A DNA stretch of 64,000 nt from Thermoanaerobaculia bacterium (GTDB taxonomy: Bacteria; Acidobacteriota; Thermoanaerobaculia; Multivoradales; JAHEKO01). Within the stretch, counting starts at the first letter, position 1, and each line of letters opens with the position of its first letter. Positions 50,063 to 58,721 of the stretch are shown here, one piece after another. Below the pieces are notes generated by a model. It worked only from the letters and a program-made list of their open reading frames with translations. It had not been told where the DNA came from and ran no database searches. The DNA lies in the NCBI GenBank assembly GCA_947259925.1, contig CAMYOG010000006.1, positions 1 through 64,000 on the forward strand. Reading direction: 5' to 3'. A program made the position numbers and the translations under genes.

Positions 50063-50638
50063 TCAACCTCTCTCCTCGATCGCCAGTCCGGGCGCCGCCG
50101 GCGCCTCGATCAGCTTGCGGACCGCGGGGCGGACGACCCGCTCACGCAGCAGGTCTTCGCTCAGGCCACGGCCGACCCGGCGGTTGGCGCGCGCGAAGTG
50201 TGCGAGCGCCAGTTTCGTTTCGAGCGTGGCACGCATGACTTCCGGATCGCTCGACGCTACTACGCCGGACGGCTCACGGGTCCGATCGAGGCTCGTGACC
50301 AGTGCGATCGCCAGGAGCACGACGGCAGCGACCACGGCCAGCGCCGGACGCGCTCGCAACGGACCGAGCCAACCCGCGCGCCGGCGCCCGCGGGTCTCGG
50401 CCTCCGAGCGGGCCGACTCGAGGACTGCGGCGACCACCGGCCGCGGAGCGTCGAGCCGCGGCAACGCCCGGAGGTGGTCTCGGAGCCGGCTCGCCCGGGC
50501 CAGCTCTTCTGCGCATGCCGCGCACTTCGTGAGGTGGGCTTCGAAGGCGGCGAAGCGCGCCGGCTCGAGATCGCCGTCGAGAGACGCCTCGATCGCGCTC
50601 TCGCACGGCTCACAGACGGAGGTGTCACGCTCGGTCAT
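50063..50638 (-). CDS. Anti-sigma factor with zinc-finger (zf-HC2-like) and TM helix
   Basis: The 191-residue protein has a cytoplasmic N-terminal zinc-binding domain (about 9-50): CEPCESAIEASLDGDLEP then FEAHLTKCAACAEELARA, giving the His-Cys-Cys pattern of ECF anti-sigma factors. A transmembrane helix follows at about 95-113 (ALAVVAAVVLLAIALVTSL). The C-terminal 75 residues would be extracytoplasmic. It is expected to hold the co-transcribed ECF sigma factor inactive until an envelope signal arrives. Start overlaps the sigma gene stop by ATGA. Confidence 0.88.
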   Translation of the reverse strand: MTERDTSVCEPCESAIEASLDGDLEPARFAAFEAHLTKCAACAEELARASRLRDHLRALPRLDAPRPVVAAVLESARSEAETRGRRRAGWLGPLRARPALAVVAAVVLLAIALVTSLDRTREPSGVVASSDPEVMRATLETKLALAHFARANRRVGRGLSEDLLRERVVRPAVRKLIEAPAAPGLAIEERG

Positions 50639-51153
50639 TTCCCCAACTCCTCACGTAGCCGCTCGCGCAGCCGACGCCGCCCACGGTGCAGGTAGACCCG
50701 TACGCTGTTCAGCGGCAGTCCGAGGACCTCGCTGATCTCGCGGTACTTGAGTTCCTGGATCTCGCGCAGGATCAGAACGCTCTTGAACGGTTCCGGCATC
50801 GCCGACAGCTCGGCGTGGATTCGACGGAGCAGCTCGGCCGAAGTCGCGCGCTGCTCCGGATCGGGTCCCGAGCCCGCGGCTCGCTCGAGCTCCGAGGCCT
50901 CGACCGGGATGATCGCATCGCGGCCGGCCGAGCCGAGCCGCCGCAGCCGGTCGTAGCAGGCGTTGCGGGTCACTCGCGCCAGCCACGCCCCCATTCGCCG
51001 GGGCTTGACCTTGCGCCGATGGCGCCAGAGCCGCAGAAGGACCTCCTGCAGAATCTCCTCGGCGTCCTCTCGCCGGCCGAGGATGTAGAAGGCGAGAGTG
51101 AACACACGACCCTCGTGTGCCGCCACGGCCTCCTCGAACTCGGCCAATCGCAT
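50635..51153 (-). CDS. ECF-type RNA polymerase sigma factor
   Basis: The 172-residue protein has region 2 (about 10-75: RVFTLAFYILGRREDAEEILQEVLLRLWRH, WLARVTRNACYDRLRR) and region 4 (about 115-165: LSAMPEPFKSVLILREIQELKYREISEVLGLPLNSVRVYLHRGRRRL). It has no region 1 or 3, as expected for ECF sigma factors. It would direct polymerase to promoters controlling its own operon and envelope genes. Two identical-spacing TGTAAC-N17-CGTT boxes lie upstream (51165-51192, 51224-51251), suggesting autoregulation. Confidence 0.92.
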   Translation of the reverse strand: MRLAEFEEAVAAHEGRVFTLAFYILGRREDAEEILQEVLLRLWRHRRKVKPRRMGAWLARVTRNACYDRLRRLGSAGRDAIIPVEASELERAAGSGPDPEQRATSAELLRRIHAELSAMPEPFKSVLILREIQELKYREISEVLGLPLNSVRVYLHRGRRRLRERLREELGK

Positions 51154-51164
51154 TCTTCCCCAGC

Positions 51165-51192
51165 AAACGAGTCTGACTCATCGAAAGTTACA
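51165..51192 (-). promoter_or_regulatory. ECF-type promoter, proximal copy
   Basis: On the minus strand TGTAAC and CGTTT are separated by exactly 17 nt, fitting the AAC-containing -35 and CGT-containing -10 elements preferred by ECF sigma factors. The start site would fall about six bases before the sigma ATG, so transcripts from this copy would be nearly leaderless. Confidence 0.55.
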
Positions 51193-51223
51193 CCTCACGG
51201 CTGGCGACCGCCTCTGCATTCCT

Positions 51224-51251
51224 GAACGCATCCCGAGGCCCGAGAGTTACA
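51224..51251 (-). promoter_or_regulatory. ECF-type promoter, distal copy
   Basis: On the minus strand TGTAAC, then 17 nt, then CGTTC repeats the proximal arrangement, including TGTAACTCTCG against TGTAACTTTCG. The two copies are 59 nt apart. This one would give a leader of about 65 nt. Its plus-strand face lies in the 5' region of the amidohydrolase gene at 51264. Confidence 0.55.
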
Positions 51252-51263
51252 GGGAGGGCAGAC

Positions 51264-53018
51264 ATGCGGCTGCTAGCATGCGGCGATCCGATGCTCGAAA
51301 GGTTGCCAGCTTCCCTGCTGTCGGTCTGGCTGCTGGCGGCCGCGCCCGGCGCCGCCGCCGACCTGATCCTCACCGGGGGTCGTATCTGGACCGGCGATAC
51401 GGAGCGGCCGTGGGCCGAGGCGGTGGCGGTCGAGGGCGACCGGATCGTCGCCGTCGGAGCGGCCGCGCACGTTGCCACACTGGCCGGGCCTGATAGCCGA
51501 GTCCTCGAGCTCGACGGCAGCTTCGTCGCTCCCGGCTTCATCGACAACCACACCCACTTCGACCGCGCGGGAGCGCTGATCCTGGGGGTCAACCTGCTCG
51601 ACGTCGCCGGCGGCGAGTCGTTGACGCGCCGGGTGGGCGAGGCGAGCGCCCGCGTACCCGCGGGTACCTGGCTGGTCGGCGGCGATTGGGGCGCCTACGA
51701 GGCGTGGGGCCAGGGATCGACCGGTGCCGGCACGGCGGCAACGACGTTCGAGCCCGACCGTTCCCTGGTCGACCCACCGGCGGTGCGCAACCCGGTGCTG
51801 CTGTCGAAATGGGACCGCTCGCTCTACCTCGCCAACGCCCCGGCGCTCGAGCACGCCGCCCTCTCCTGTGACGACGCCGGGGTCGAGTGCGATGCGGAGG
51901 ACAGGACGACCGGCCGGCTGACACCCGCCGCGGCCGAGCGGGTGCGGGCCGTGATCCCCGAGAAGTCGATGGAGCTGCGCCTGGCGGAGGCGGCGGCAGC
52001 GCTCGAGCGCCTGCGCCGGTTCGGCGTCACCACGATTCACGACATCACCAGGCCGGCGCAGATGGCGGTCTTCCAGGAGCTCCTCCGGCGGGGCGAGCTG
52101 ACCGTGCGCGTCTATGCGCGGCCGACGCTCGACCGCTGGCAGGAGCTCGCCGCGCTCGGCATCCGCCACGGCTTCGGCAACGAGTGGCTGAAGATCGGCG
52201 GGCTGAAGGGCTTCGTCGACGGCATCATGGGGAACTCGTCGGCGCGCTTCTACGAGCCCTACCTGACCAGCGGAGAGCGCGGCTCCTGGCGCACGATGAT
52301 GCAGCCGTGGGGCAACATGGAGACGCTGCTCGTGGGCGCCGACGCCGCCGGCCACTGGCCGCAGGTCCACGCGATCGGCGACGAAGCGATCGATCACCTG
52401 CTCGATCTCTACGAGCGGGTCATTCGCACCAACGGCGAGCGCGACCGTCGCCTGCGGATCATCCACACCCAGGTGATCCGGGGGCCAGAGGTCGCCGAGC
52501 GGATGGCGTCGATGGGGATCGTCGCCGAGGTCCAGCCCTACCATTGCATCGACGACATGCGCTGGATGGAGGAGCGGATCGGCGCGCGAGCGCGCTGGGC
52601 GTACGCCTTCAAGACCCTAGAGGACGCCGGCGTTCGGCTCTCTTTCGGCAGCGACTGGCCGGGAACCAACGCCTCCTGGTACCCGGCCAATCCGGTGCTC
52701 GGGATCTACGCCGCCGTCACCCGCCAGACCCTCGGCGGCGAGCCCGCGGGGGGCTGGTTCCCCGAGGAGCGGGTGAGCGTCGACACGGCCCTGCGCGCCT
52801 ACACGGTCCACAACGCCTGGGCGGCAGGAGAGGAGGCGATCAAGGGCTCGCTCGAGCCCGGCAAGCTGGCCGACCTGGTAGTCCTCGACCGGAGCCCATT
52901 CGAGGTCGAGCCGGCGGAGCTGCGGCATCTCCGCGTCCTGCTCACGATGGTCGGTGGCGAGATCGTGCACCGCGCCGCCGAGCCGGACACCGCACCCGAC
53001 GATTCACAGACCAGGTAG
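51264..53018 (+). CDS. Secreted amidohydrolase family 3 (YtcJ-like)
   Basis: The 584-residue product has a signal peptide (about 1-30, LPASLLSVWLLAAAPGAAA). ATG 51264 has gggagggcagac upstream; an internal ATG at MLERLPAS is possible. The amidohydrolase core shows ILTGGRIWTGD, the metal motif GFIDNHTHFDRAG (about 92-104, HxH), VTTIHDITRPAQ and a later HAIGDEAIDHLL. The C-terminal SFGSDWPGTNASWYP carries the catalytic Asp region. YtcJ-like enzymes are predicted metal-dependent hydrolases of unknown substrate. It is followed two bases later by a secreted metalloprotease, so the pair are co-transcribed. Confidence 0.9.
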   Translation: MRLLACGDPMLERLPASLLSVWLLAAAPGAAADLILTGGRIWTGDTERPWAEAVAVEGDRIVAVGAAAHVATLAGPDSRVLELDGSFVAPGFIDNHTHFDRAGALILGVNLLDVAGGESLTRRVGEASARVPAGTWLVGGDWGAYEAWGQGSTGAGTAATTFEPDRSLVDPPAVRNPVLLSKWDRSLYLANAPALEHAALSCDDAGVECDAEDRTTGRLTPAAAERVRAVIPEKSMELRLAEAAAALERLRRFGVTTIHDITRPAQMAVFQELLRRGELTVRVYARPTLDRWQELAALGIRHGFGNEWLKIGGLKGFVDGIMGNSSARFYEPYLTSGERGSWRTMMQPWGNMETLLVGADAAGHWPQVHAIGDEAIDHLLDLYERVIRTNGERDRRLRIIHTQVIRGPEVAERMASMGIVAEVQPYHCIDDMRWMEERIGARARWAYAFKTLEDAGVRLSFGSDWPGTNASWYPANPVLGIYAAVTRQTLGGEPAGGWFPEERVSVDTALRAYTVHNAWAAGEEAIKGSLEPGKLADLVVLDRSPFEVEPAELRHLRVLLTMVGGEIVHRAAEPDTAPDDSQTR

Positions 53019-53020
53019 AG

Positions 53021-54487
53021 ATGCGGTTCCCTCTCTGGGCTGGGCTCCTGCTGCTGGTGGAGGCCCCAGCCCTCGCCGGCGCGTCAGCGGCACCCGAGAT
53101 CGGGATCGAGGTCGCCGAAGCGCCGGCTGAAGACGCTTGGCGTGTCACCTATCGCTTCGCCGACCCGGTGGCCGGCATGGTCTTCCAGCGCGGCCGGAGC
53201 GCGTACCGCGGCGAGGAGTGGGAGCTTCTTTCCGAAGGGCTGGAGTGGGCCGAGGAGCACCAGCCGGCGAGCGGCGAGATACGCGACGTCGTTGCCGTCA
53301 CCGGGCCGCCGGTGCGCGAGATCGCCCTGCGCTTCACCTCCGATTTCCGAACCCGGGTCAAGGCCTACCAGCTGACCGTCCCCTACACCGACGGCGGCCG
53401 GCTCCTCTATACCGGAGACCTGAGCGTCCGCGTCGCGGGGAGCGCCGGTGCCCTCGATCACCGCTGGCGGCTGCGCACTTCGGCGGGACGCAACGTCGTC
53501 CTGCTCGACCACCACGGCGAGGGCGAGCTGGAGTGGCTCGAATCCGCTGAGAGTACCGGCGACGGTACGTATGTCTACTTCGGCCCCGGCAGGCCGGAGG
53601 TGCGCGAGCGGATGAGCTTTTTGATCGATCCCGGCCTGCCGGCCTGGCTGCGTCGCGAGATCGAGCCGCTATTACCACGCCTCTTCGACCGCTACGCCCA
53701 GATCACCGGAGTGGAGCTCGCTTTCCGGCCGCTGGTGCTGCTCTCGTACCGACCGACCGACATCAGCGGTCTCACCTTCAAGGGCGGAACGCTGGACGGA
53801 CTGGTTCAGATGGCCGCGGAGGGTCGCGCCTGGGAGCAGGAGACTCGCGACGCGCGACTCATGTGGCTCGACCGCAGCGCTCACGAGGCCTTCCACTTCT
53901 GGACCGGCCAGATGTTCGTCGCCGCCTTCGACGGCGCCGAGCAGTGGATCACCGAAGGCGCCGCCGACCACTACGCTCTGGCCACGATGCTGGAGATGGG
54001 CCTCGTGGACTCGACGGCACACCGCCGACAACTCGTCGAGCGAGCCAACGAGTGCCTGATCGGACTCCGCGGTCGCCCGCTCCTGCGCTCGACCGAGACC
54101 GGTGACTTCCACAACCTCTACGTCTGCGGTTCGACTCTCTGGTTGGCCGCCTCGACGGCCGCCCGCCGGAGCGACGAGGCAGACGAAGAGCACGCATTCG
54201 TCCGTGCGCTGCTCGCGGCGGCGGAGCGGAGCGAGCGCAAGCTGACCAGCTATCGCATCCTCGAGACCCTGCACTCGCTGACCGGCGGGCCCTGGGCGGG
54301 AGCACCGCTGGCGCGGCTCCTCTTCCAGGGAGTGCCCGAGGAAGCCGACGAGCTCTTCGCCTCGCTGATGGCGGCGGCGGGGATAGAGGTCGAGCTGGTC
54401 GCCCCGGAGGAGGCGACCCTCCACCGAGGCTACCGCCTTCCCGAGGAGCCGGACGGCTCCTGGTCGAGGCTGTTGCGCCTCCGCTAG
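53021..54487 (+). CDS. Secreted gluzincin-type metalloprotease, M1-like
   Basis: Start at ATG 53021, two bases after the previous stop (aggtagag upstream), gives 488 residues with a signal peptide (MRFPLWAGLLLLVEAPALAGASA). The track's 51887 start is an overlapping frame. An N-terminal beta region precedes the catalytic helix SAHEAFHFWTGQM (HEAFH zinc ligands, about residue 288). Downstream comes EQWITEGAADHYALATM, whose Glu is the third ligand, the gluzincin arrangement of M1/M61-like peptidases. No M1 GAMEN motif is seen, so exact family membership is open. It probably degrades extracellular peptides. A Cys pair (ANECLIGLRG, YVCGST) may form a disulphide. Confidence 0.8.
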   Translation: MRFPLWAGLLLLVEAPALAGASAAPEIGIEVAEAPAEDAWRVTYRFADPVAGMVFQRGRSAYRGEEWELLSEGLEWAEEHQPASGEIRDVVAVTGPPVREIALRFTSDFRTRVKAYQLTVPYTDGGRLLYTGDLSVRVAGSAGALDHRWRLRTSAGRNVVLLDHHGEGELEWLESAESTGDGTYVYFGPGRPEVRERMSFLIDPGLPAWLRREIEPLLPRLFDRYAQITGVELAFRPLVLLSYRPTDISGLTFKGGTLDGLVQMAAEGRAWEQETRDARLMWLDRSAHEAFHFWTGQMFVAAFDGAEQWITEGAADHYALATMLEMGLVDSTAHRRQLVERANECLIGLRGRPLLRSTETGDFHNLYVCGSTLWLAASTAARRSDEADEEHAFVRALLAAAERSERKLTSYRILETLHSLTGGPWAGAPLARLLFQGVPEEADELFASLMAAAGIEVELVAPEEATLHRGYRLPEEPDGSWSRLLRLR

Positions 54488-54552
54488 ACGGCGACCGTTG
54501 GGCGGAGCGAAGTCTGAGATACTTCGCCTCTGCTACGGACTGGAGGTAGTGC

Positions 54553-57500
54553 ATGAGTTGGCTCGACATTCCCGCTCGCCTGGTCAGGCTCGGCTTCATC
54601 ATCGCCCTCGCGCTCGCCCTGGGCGCGCTCGCGCCGGTCTCCGCTCTCGAGGAGAACGAGACGGAAACGGACGAAGAGACCTGGGACGTGAACGACCCGG
54701 TGGGCGAGTTCGACACCATCACCATCGACACCACCGAGACCACCTGGTCGAACGTCGACGTCAGCCCCGACGGCGGCACGCTGATCTTCGACATGCTGGG
54801 AGACCTGTACACCGTGCCGATCGGCGGCGGCGAAGCGACCGCGCTGACCGACGACATCGCCTGGAACTACCAGCCTCGCTATAGCCCGGACGGCAGCAAG
54901 ATCGCCTTCATCAGCGATCGCGCCGGCGGCGACAACCTCTGGATCATGGGCGCCGACGGCACCAACCCACGGGCGATCACCGAGGAGAAGGACAACCTGA
55001 TCCACACGCCGGCCTGGAGCCCTGACGGCAACTATCTCGCCGCGATGAAGGGCTTTACCTCGACGCGGAGCATCGCTGCCGGTGAGATCTGGATGTACCA
55101 CGTCGGCGGCGGCGACGGCCTGCAGCTGACCGAGCGGCCGCACGGCAAGCGCGATCAGAAGAACATGGCCGAGCCGGCATTCTCGGCCGACGGCCGCTAC
55201 GTCTTCTACAGCAAGGACGCCACGCCGGGCAGGGTCTGGCAGTACAACAAGGACTCGACCGGATCGATCTTCGCCATCCAGCGCTTCGACCGCGAGACCG
55301 GCGAGTCCGAGACGTTCGTCAGAGGGCCGGGTGGAGCGATCCGACCGACCCCGTCACCCGATGGACGCTACCTGGCGTTCGTCAAGCGTCTGCACGGACT
55401 GGTGAGCGCCATCTACCTCAAGGACCTCGAGTCGGGGAACGAGTGGGTAGTCTACGACCGCTTCGAGCGCGACCTCCAGGAATCGAGCGGTACCGAAGGG
55501 AACGCCCCGGCGATCGCCTGGACGCCCGACGGTGGGTCGATCGTCTTCTGGAGCGGCGGCGGCTTCCATCGGCTGGACGTGGAGAGCCGCGAGGTGACTC
55601 CGATCCCCGTGCGGATACGGACCGAGAAGAGAGTCCAGAAGACGCTGCGTTTTCCGGTCGAAGTGGCGCCCGACCGCTTCGAGGTCAAGATGCCGCGCTG
55701 GGCGCAGTACGCCGGCGACGGCCGGGTCGTCCACCAGGCGCTCGGCCACCTCTACGTCAAGGACCTCTCGAGCGGCCGGCAGCGTCGCCTGACCCGCCAG
55801 ACCGACCACTTCGAGTTCCATCCGTCGGTGTCGCGGGACGGCCGCTTTGTCGTCTACACCACCTGGGACGATCAGGAGCTGGGCAGCGTCCGGGTGGCGC
55901 CGATCGGGGGTGGCGAGGGACGCGTCCTGACCACCGAGCCCGGTCACTATGTCGAGCCCCGCTTCTCGCCCGACGGTGAGAGTGTCGTCTTCCGCAAGAT
56001 CTCGGGAGGCTTCCTGCTGTCGCCGTTCTGGTCGATGGAGCCGGGTATCTACCTGGTGCCGGTGGCCGGAGGCGAAGCGACCCGGATCTCCGATTCCGGC
56101 TCCGACCCCCATTTCGGCGCCGACGGCGAGCGGGTCTTCTTCTCGGAGTCGGTCGATTTCACCGAGCTGGCGCTCAAGAGCATCGGTATCGACGGCGAGG
56201 AAGAGCGCACCCATCTTCAGGGCGCCAAGGCGACCGAGTTCTCGGTCTCGCCGGACGGTCGCTGGGTCGCCTTCACCGAGCAGTTCAACGCCTATGTAGC
56301 GCCCTTTTTGCGCACCGGCACGAAGGTCTCTATCGGCAGCTCCACCGGCGCCTACCCGGTCAAGCAGGTCTCGAGCCGATCGGGCGAGTTCCTCCACTGG
56401 TCGGCCGACAGCGATCGCCTGCACTGGGCGCACGGCGCTGCCCTCTTCTCGCGCAAGCTGAGCGACGCCTTCGGTTTTCTCGAGGGTGCTCCGGAGGAGC
56501 TCCCGGAGCCGGTCGCGGAGGGCATCGACCTGCGATTCGAGATCGCCGCCGACAAGCCCGCGGGAACGATCGCCATCACCGGCGCCCGCATCGTCACCAT
56601 GCGCGGCGCTCGCGACGGCGAGCAGGAGGTGATCGAGGACGGCACCCTGGTCGTCGAGGGCAACCGGATCGCGGCGGTCGGGCCGGCCGACGAGGTCGAC
56701 GTACCTGCCGGCGCCGTCGTCGTCGACGGCACCGGCAGAACGGTCATCCCCGGCCTGATCGACGTCCACGCCCACGGCGCCATGGCCCGGAGCGAGATCA
56801 CGCCCGAGCAGAACTGGGCGCAGTACTCCAATCTCGCCTTCGGCGTGACCACGGTGCACGATCCGTCGAACGACACCTCGAGCATCTTCTCCGCCGCCGA
56901 GATGCAGCGCGCGGGCACGATCGTCGGTCCGCGCATCTTCTCCACCGGTACGATCCTCTACGGAGCCCACTCGCCCGGCGCCACCGCGAAGATCGACGGC
57001 TACGACGACGCTCTCTTCCACGTCCGGCGCCTGCAGGAAGTCGGCGCGATCTCGGTCAAGAGCTACCAGCAGCCGCGCCGCGACCAGCGTCAGCAGATCA
57101 TCGCCGCCGGCCGCGAACTGGGGGTCATGGTGGTACCCGAGGGCGGCATGAAGTTCCAGCACAACATGTCCGAGATCGTCGACGGTCATACCGGGATCGA
57201 GCACTCGATGTCGATCAAGACCGGCTACGACGACGTCGTGCAGCTCTGGTCACAGAGCGGCACCGGCTACTCGCCGACCTTTGTCGTCTCGTTCGGCGGC
57301 ATGTCGGGCGAGAACTACTGGTACGAGCACACCAACGTCTGGGAGAACGAGCGTCTGCTGCGCTACACACCCCGCTCCCGGATCGAGCCGCGGGCGATCC
57401 GCCGCACCAAGGCGCCCGACAGTCACTACAACCACATCCACGTCGCGGAGTTCGCCAAGCGGCTCCGCGACGCCGGTGTGCCGGTGCTGATCGGCGCTCA

Positions 57501-57891
57501 CGGCCAGCGCGAGGGACTGGGTGCCCACTGGGAGATGTGGATCATGCACCAAGGCGGCTTCACGCCCTGGGAGGCGCTGCGCGGAGGGACGATCGACGCC
57601 GCCTGGTACGTCGGGCTCGACGGTGACGTCGGCTCGCTCGAAGTCGGCAAGCTCGCCGACCTGGCGATCATCGACGGCAATCCGCTCGAGGATCTGCGAC
57701 GCTCGGAGTACGTCACCCACACGATGATCAACGGCCGGCTCTACGAGGCGAGCACCATGAACCAGCTCGCCCCGGATCGGGTCGAGCGCCAGGAGTTCTT
57801 CTTCGAGCAGGTCGGCGGCGACACCGTACATCCGTCGACCGAGAGCTGGCTACGGGAGCTCGAGCTCAAGCACGGCTGGGTGCATCCGTAG
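54553..57891 (+). CDS. Secreted TolB/PD40-amidohydrolase protein
   Basis: The 1112-residue product has a signal peptide (about 1-34). The first 650 residues form TolB/PD40 beta-propeller blades (TWSNVDVSPDGGTLIFD, NYQPRYSPDGSKIAFISDRAGG, PAWSPDGNYLAAM, PRFSPDGESVVFR). The C-terminal 440 residues are an amidohydrolase: ITGARIVTMRG, VIPGLIDVHAHGAMARSEI with the HxH metal site, GVTTVHDPSNDTSS, IEHSMSIKTG, LIGAHGQREGLGAHWEM and GSLEVGKLADLAIIDG. Such fusions are common in Acidobacteria and Bacteroidetes; substrates are unproven. RBS ctggaggtagtgc. An inverted repeat follows the stop. Confidence 0.93.
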   Translation: MSWLDIPARLVRLGFIIALALALGALAPVSALEENETETDEETWDVNDPVGEFDTITIDTTETTWSNVDVSPDGGTLIFDMLGDLYTVPIGGGEATALTDDIAWNYQPRYSPDGSKIAFISDRAGGDNLWIMGADGTNPRAITEEKDNLIHTPAWSPDGNYLAAMKGFTSTRSIAAGEIWMYHVGGGDGLQLTERPHGKRDQKNMAEPAFSADGRYVFYSKDATPGRVWQYNKDSTGSIFAIQRFDRETGESETFVRGPGGAIRPTPSPDGRYLAFVKRLHGLVSAIYLKDLESGNEWVVYDRFERDLQESSGTEGNAPAIAWTPDGGSIVFWSGGGFHRLDVESREVTPIPVRIRTEKRVQKTLRFPVEVAPDRFEVKMPRWAQYAGDGRVVHQALGHLYVKDLSSGRQRRLTRQTDHFEFHPSVSRDGRFVVYTTWDDQELGSVRVAPIGGGEGRVLTTEPGHYVEPRFSPDGESVVFRKISGGFLLSPFWSMEPGIYLVPVAGGEATRISDSGSDPHFGADGERVFFSESVDFTELALKSIGIDGEEERTHLQGAKATEFSVSPDGRWVAFTEQFNAYVAPFLRTGTKVSIGSSTGAYPVKQVSSRSGEFLHWSADSDRLHWAHGAALFSRKLSDAFGFLEGAPEELPEPVAEGIDLRFEIAADKPAGTIAITGARIVTMRGARDGEQEVIEDGTLVVEGNRIAAVGPADEVDVPAGAVVVDGTGRTVIPGLIDVHAHGAMARSEITPEQNWAQYSNLAFGVTTVHDPSNDTSSIFSAAEMQRAGTIVGPRIFSTGTILYGAHSPGATAKIDGYDDALFHVRRLQEVGAISVKSYQQPRRDQRQQIIAAGRELGVMVVPEGGMKFQHNMSEIVDGHTGIEHSMSIKTGYDDVVQLWSQSGTGYSPTFVVSFGGMSGENYWYEHTNVWENERLLRYTPRSRIEPRAIRRTKAPDSHYNHIHVAEFAKRLRDAGVPVLIGAHGQREGLGAHWEMWIMHQGGFTPWEALRGGTIDAAWYVGLDGDVGSLEVGKLADLAIIDGNPLEDLRRSEYVTHTMINGRLYEASTMNQLAPDRVERQEFFFEQVGGDTVHPSTESWLRELELKHGWVHP

Positions 57892-57893
57892 TG

Positions 57894-57968
57894 AGGGTGC
57901 CAGGCCTGCAAGATGCAAGTTGAAGCCGAGAGCTGAGTGCAACCTGCATCTTGCAGGCCTGGCACCCT
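57894..57968. terminator. Long inverted repeat between convergent genes
   Basis: A 28-bp arm (57894-57921, agggtgccaggcctgcaaga...) pairs with 57941-57968 with a single mismatch across a 19-nt loop. It lies 3 nt after the amidohydrolase stop and covers the last bases of the phosphatase gene on the other strand. No U-run follows, so it may act as a bidirectional terminator or RNA-stability hairpin, or belong to a dispersed repeat family. Confidence 0.65.
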
Positions 57969-58521
57969 AGGGCGACGCCGCGCCGTAGAGCGCCCGGACC
58001 ACTGTCGCCGGCCCATCGGCCGGGATGGTCACCACGAACAGGTGATCGTACTCGGGATCGGGAAGCATGCAGCCGTACTCCGGGTGGACCTCGAACGGTG
58101 GACAGGGCGACGGAGCGCCGAGCGCCGCGACGATCTGCGGCACGGTGTCGCTGTGACCGGCGACCAGGACCGTCTTGCCGCGCTGATTCTCGAGGATCTC
58201 GCTCGCGACCTCTTCGACCTCGGTGCGCTCGAGCACCCGCTCGGTCGGCAGTCCGAGTGCCTCGACCGCCGGCGCGACCGTCATCTGGGTGCGCCGGTAC
58301 TTCGAGGCGATGGCGACGGAGACGCCGGCGTTCTCGACTACGGCGACCAGGTCTCTGGCGCGGTCGGTCCCCTCGGGCTCCTTGAGCGGCACGTCGCCGC
58401 CGGTCAGGAGTTTCTCCGCATGCCGGACCAGGATCACCGTCGTGGCACCGCCGCCGTCGGCCGCCGCCCAGCCGCTCATGGTGACGGCCAGAGCGAGGAT
58501 CGTCGTCGTCATCCGTCTCAT
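57967..58521 (-). CDS. Secreted histidine phosphatase (SixA/phosphoglycerate-mutase-like)
   Basis: ATG 58521 (ccaggagagcg upstream) gives 184 residues starting with a signal peptide (MRRMTTTILALAVTMSGWAAADG). The catalytic motif is VILVRHAEKL (His of the RHG/RHA box, about residue 34). Downstream ASKYRRTQMTVAPAVEAL is the usual second-arginine region and LVAGHSDTVPQIV the second catalytic His. The short branch suggests a SixA-like phosphohistidine phosphatase, but the signal peptide implies periplasmic action on another phosphoester. The 3' end overlaps the terminal inverted repeat. Confidence 0.88.
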   Translation of the reverse strand: MRRMTTTILALAVTMSGWAAADGGGATTVILVRHAEKLLTGGDVPLKEPEGTDRARDLVAVVENAGVSVAIASKYRRTQMTVAPAVEALGLPTERVLERTEVEEVASEILENQRGKTVLVAGHSDTVPQIVAALGAPSPCPPFEVHPEYGCMLPDPEYDHLFVVTIPADGPATVVRALYGAASP

Positions 58522-58721
58522 TCGCGCTCTCCTGGGAACTTCCCGGCCTCTCGGACTGTCCATACTAGTGCGCCTCGGCGGCTCACACTCCTCCAGATCC
58601 GAGACGATCTGGCCGCCAGGGGCGCACTCTACTCCGTCGGGATACTAAACTCTCACCGCTCGGTGGCCGTACCAGACACCGAGTCTCGAACCATCCGATC
58701 GCGCCTTATAGGAGTCTGAAG

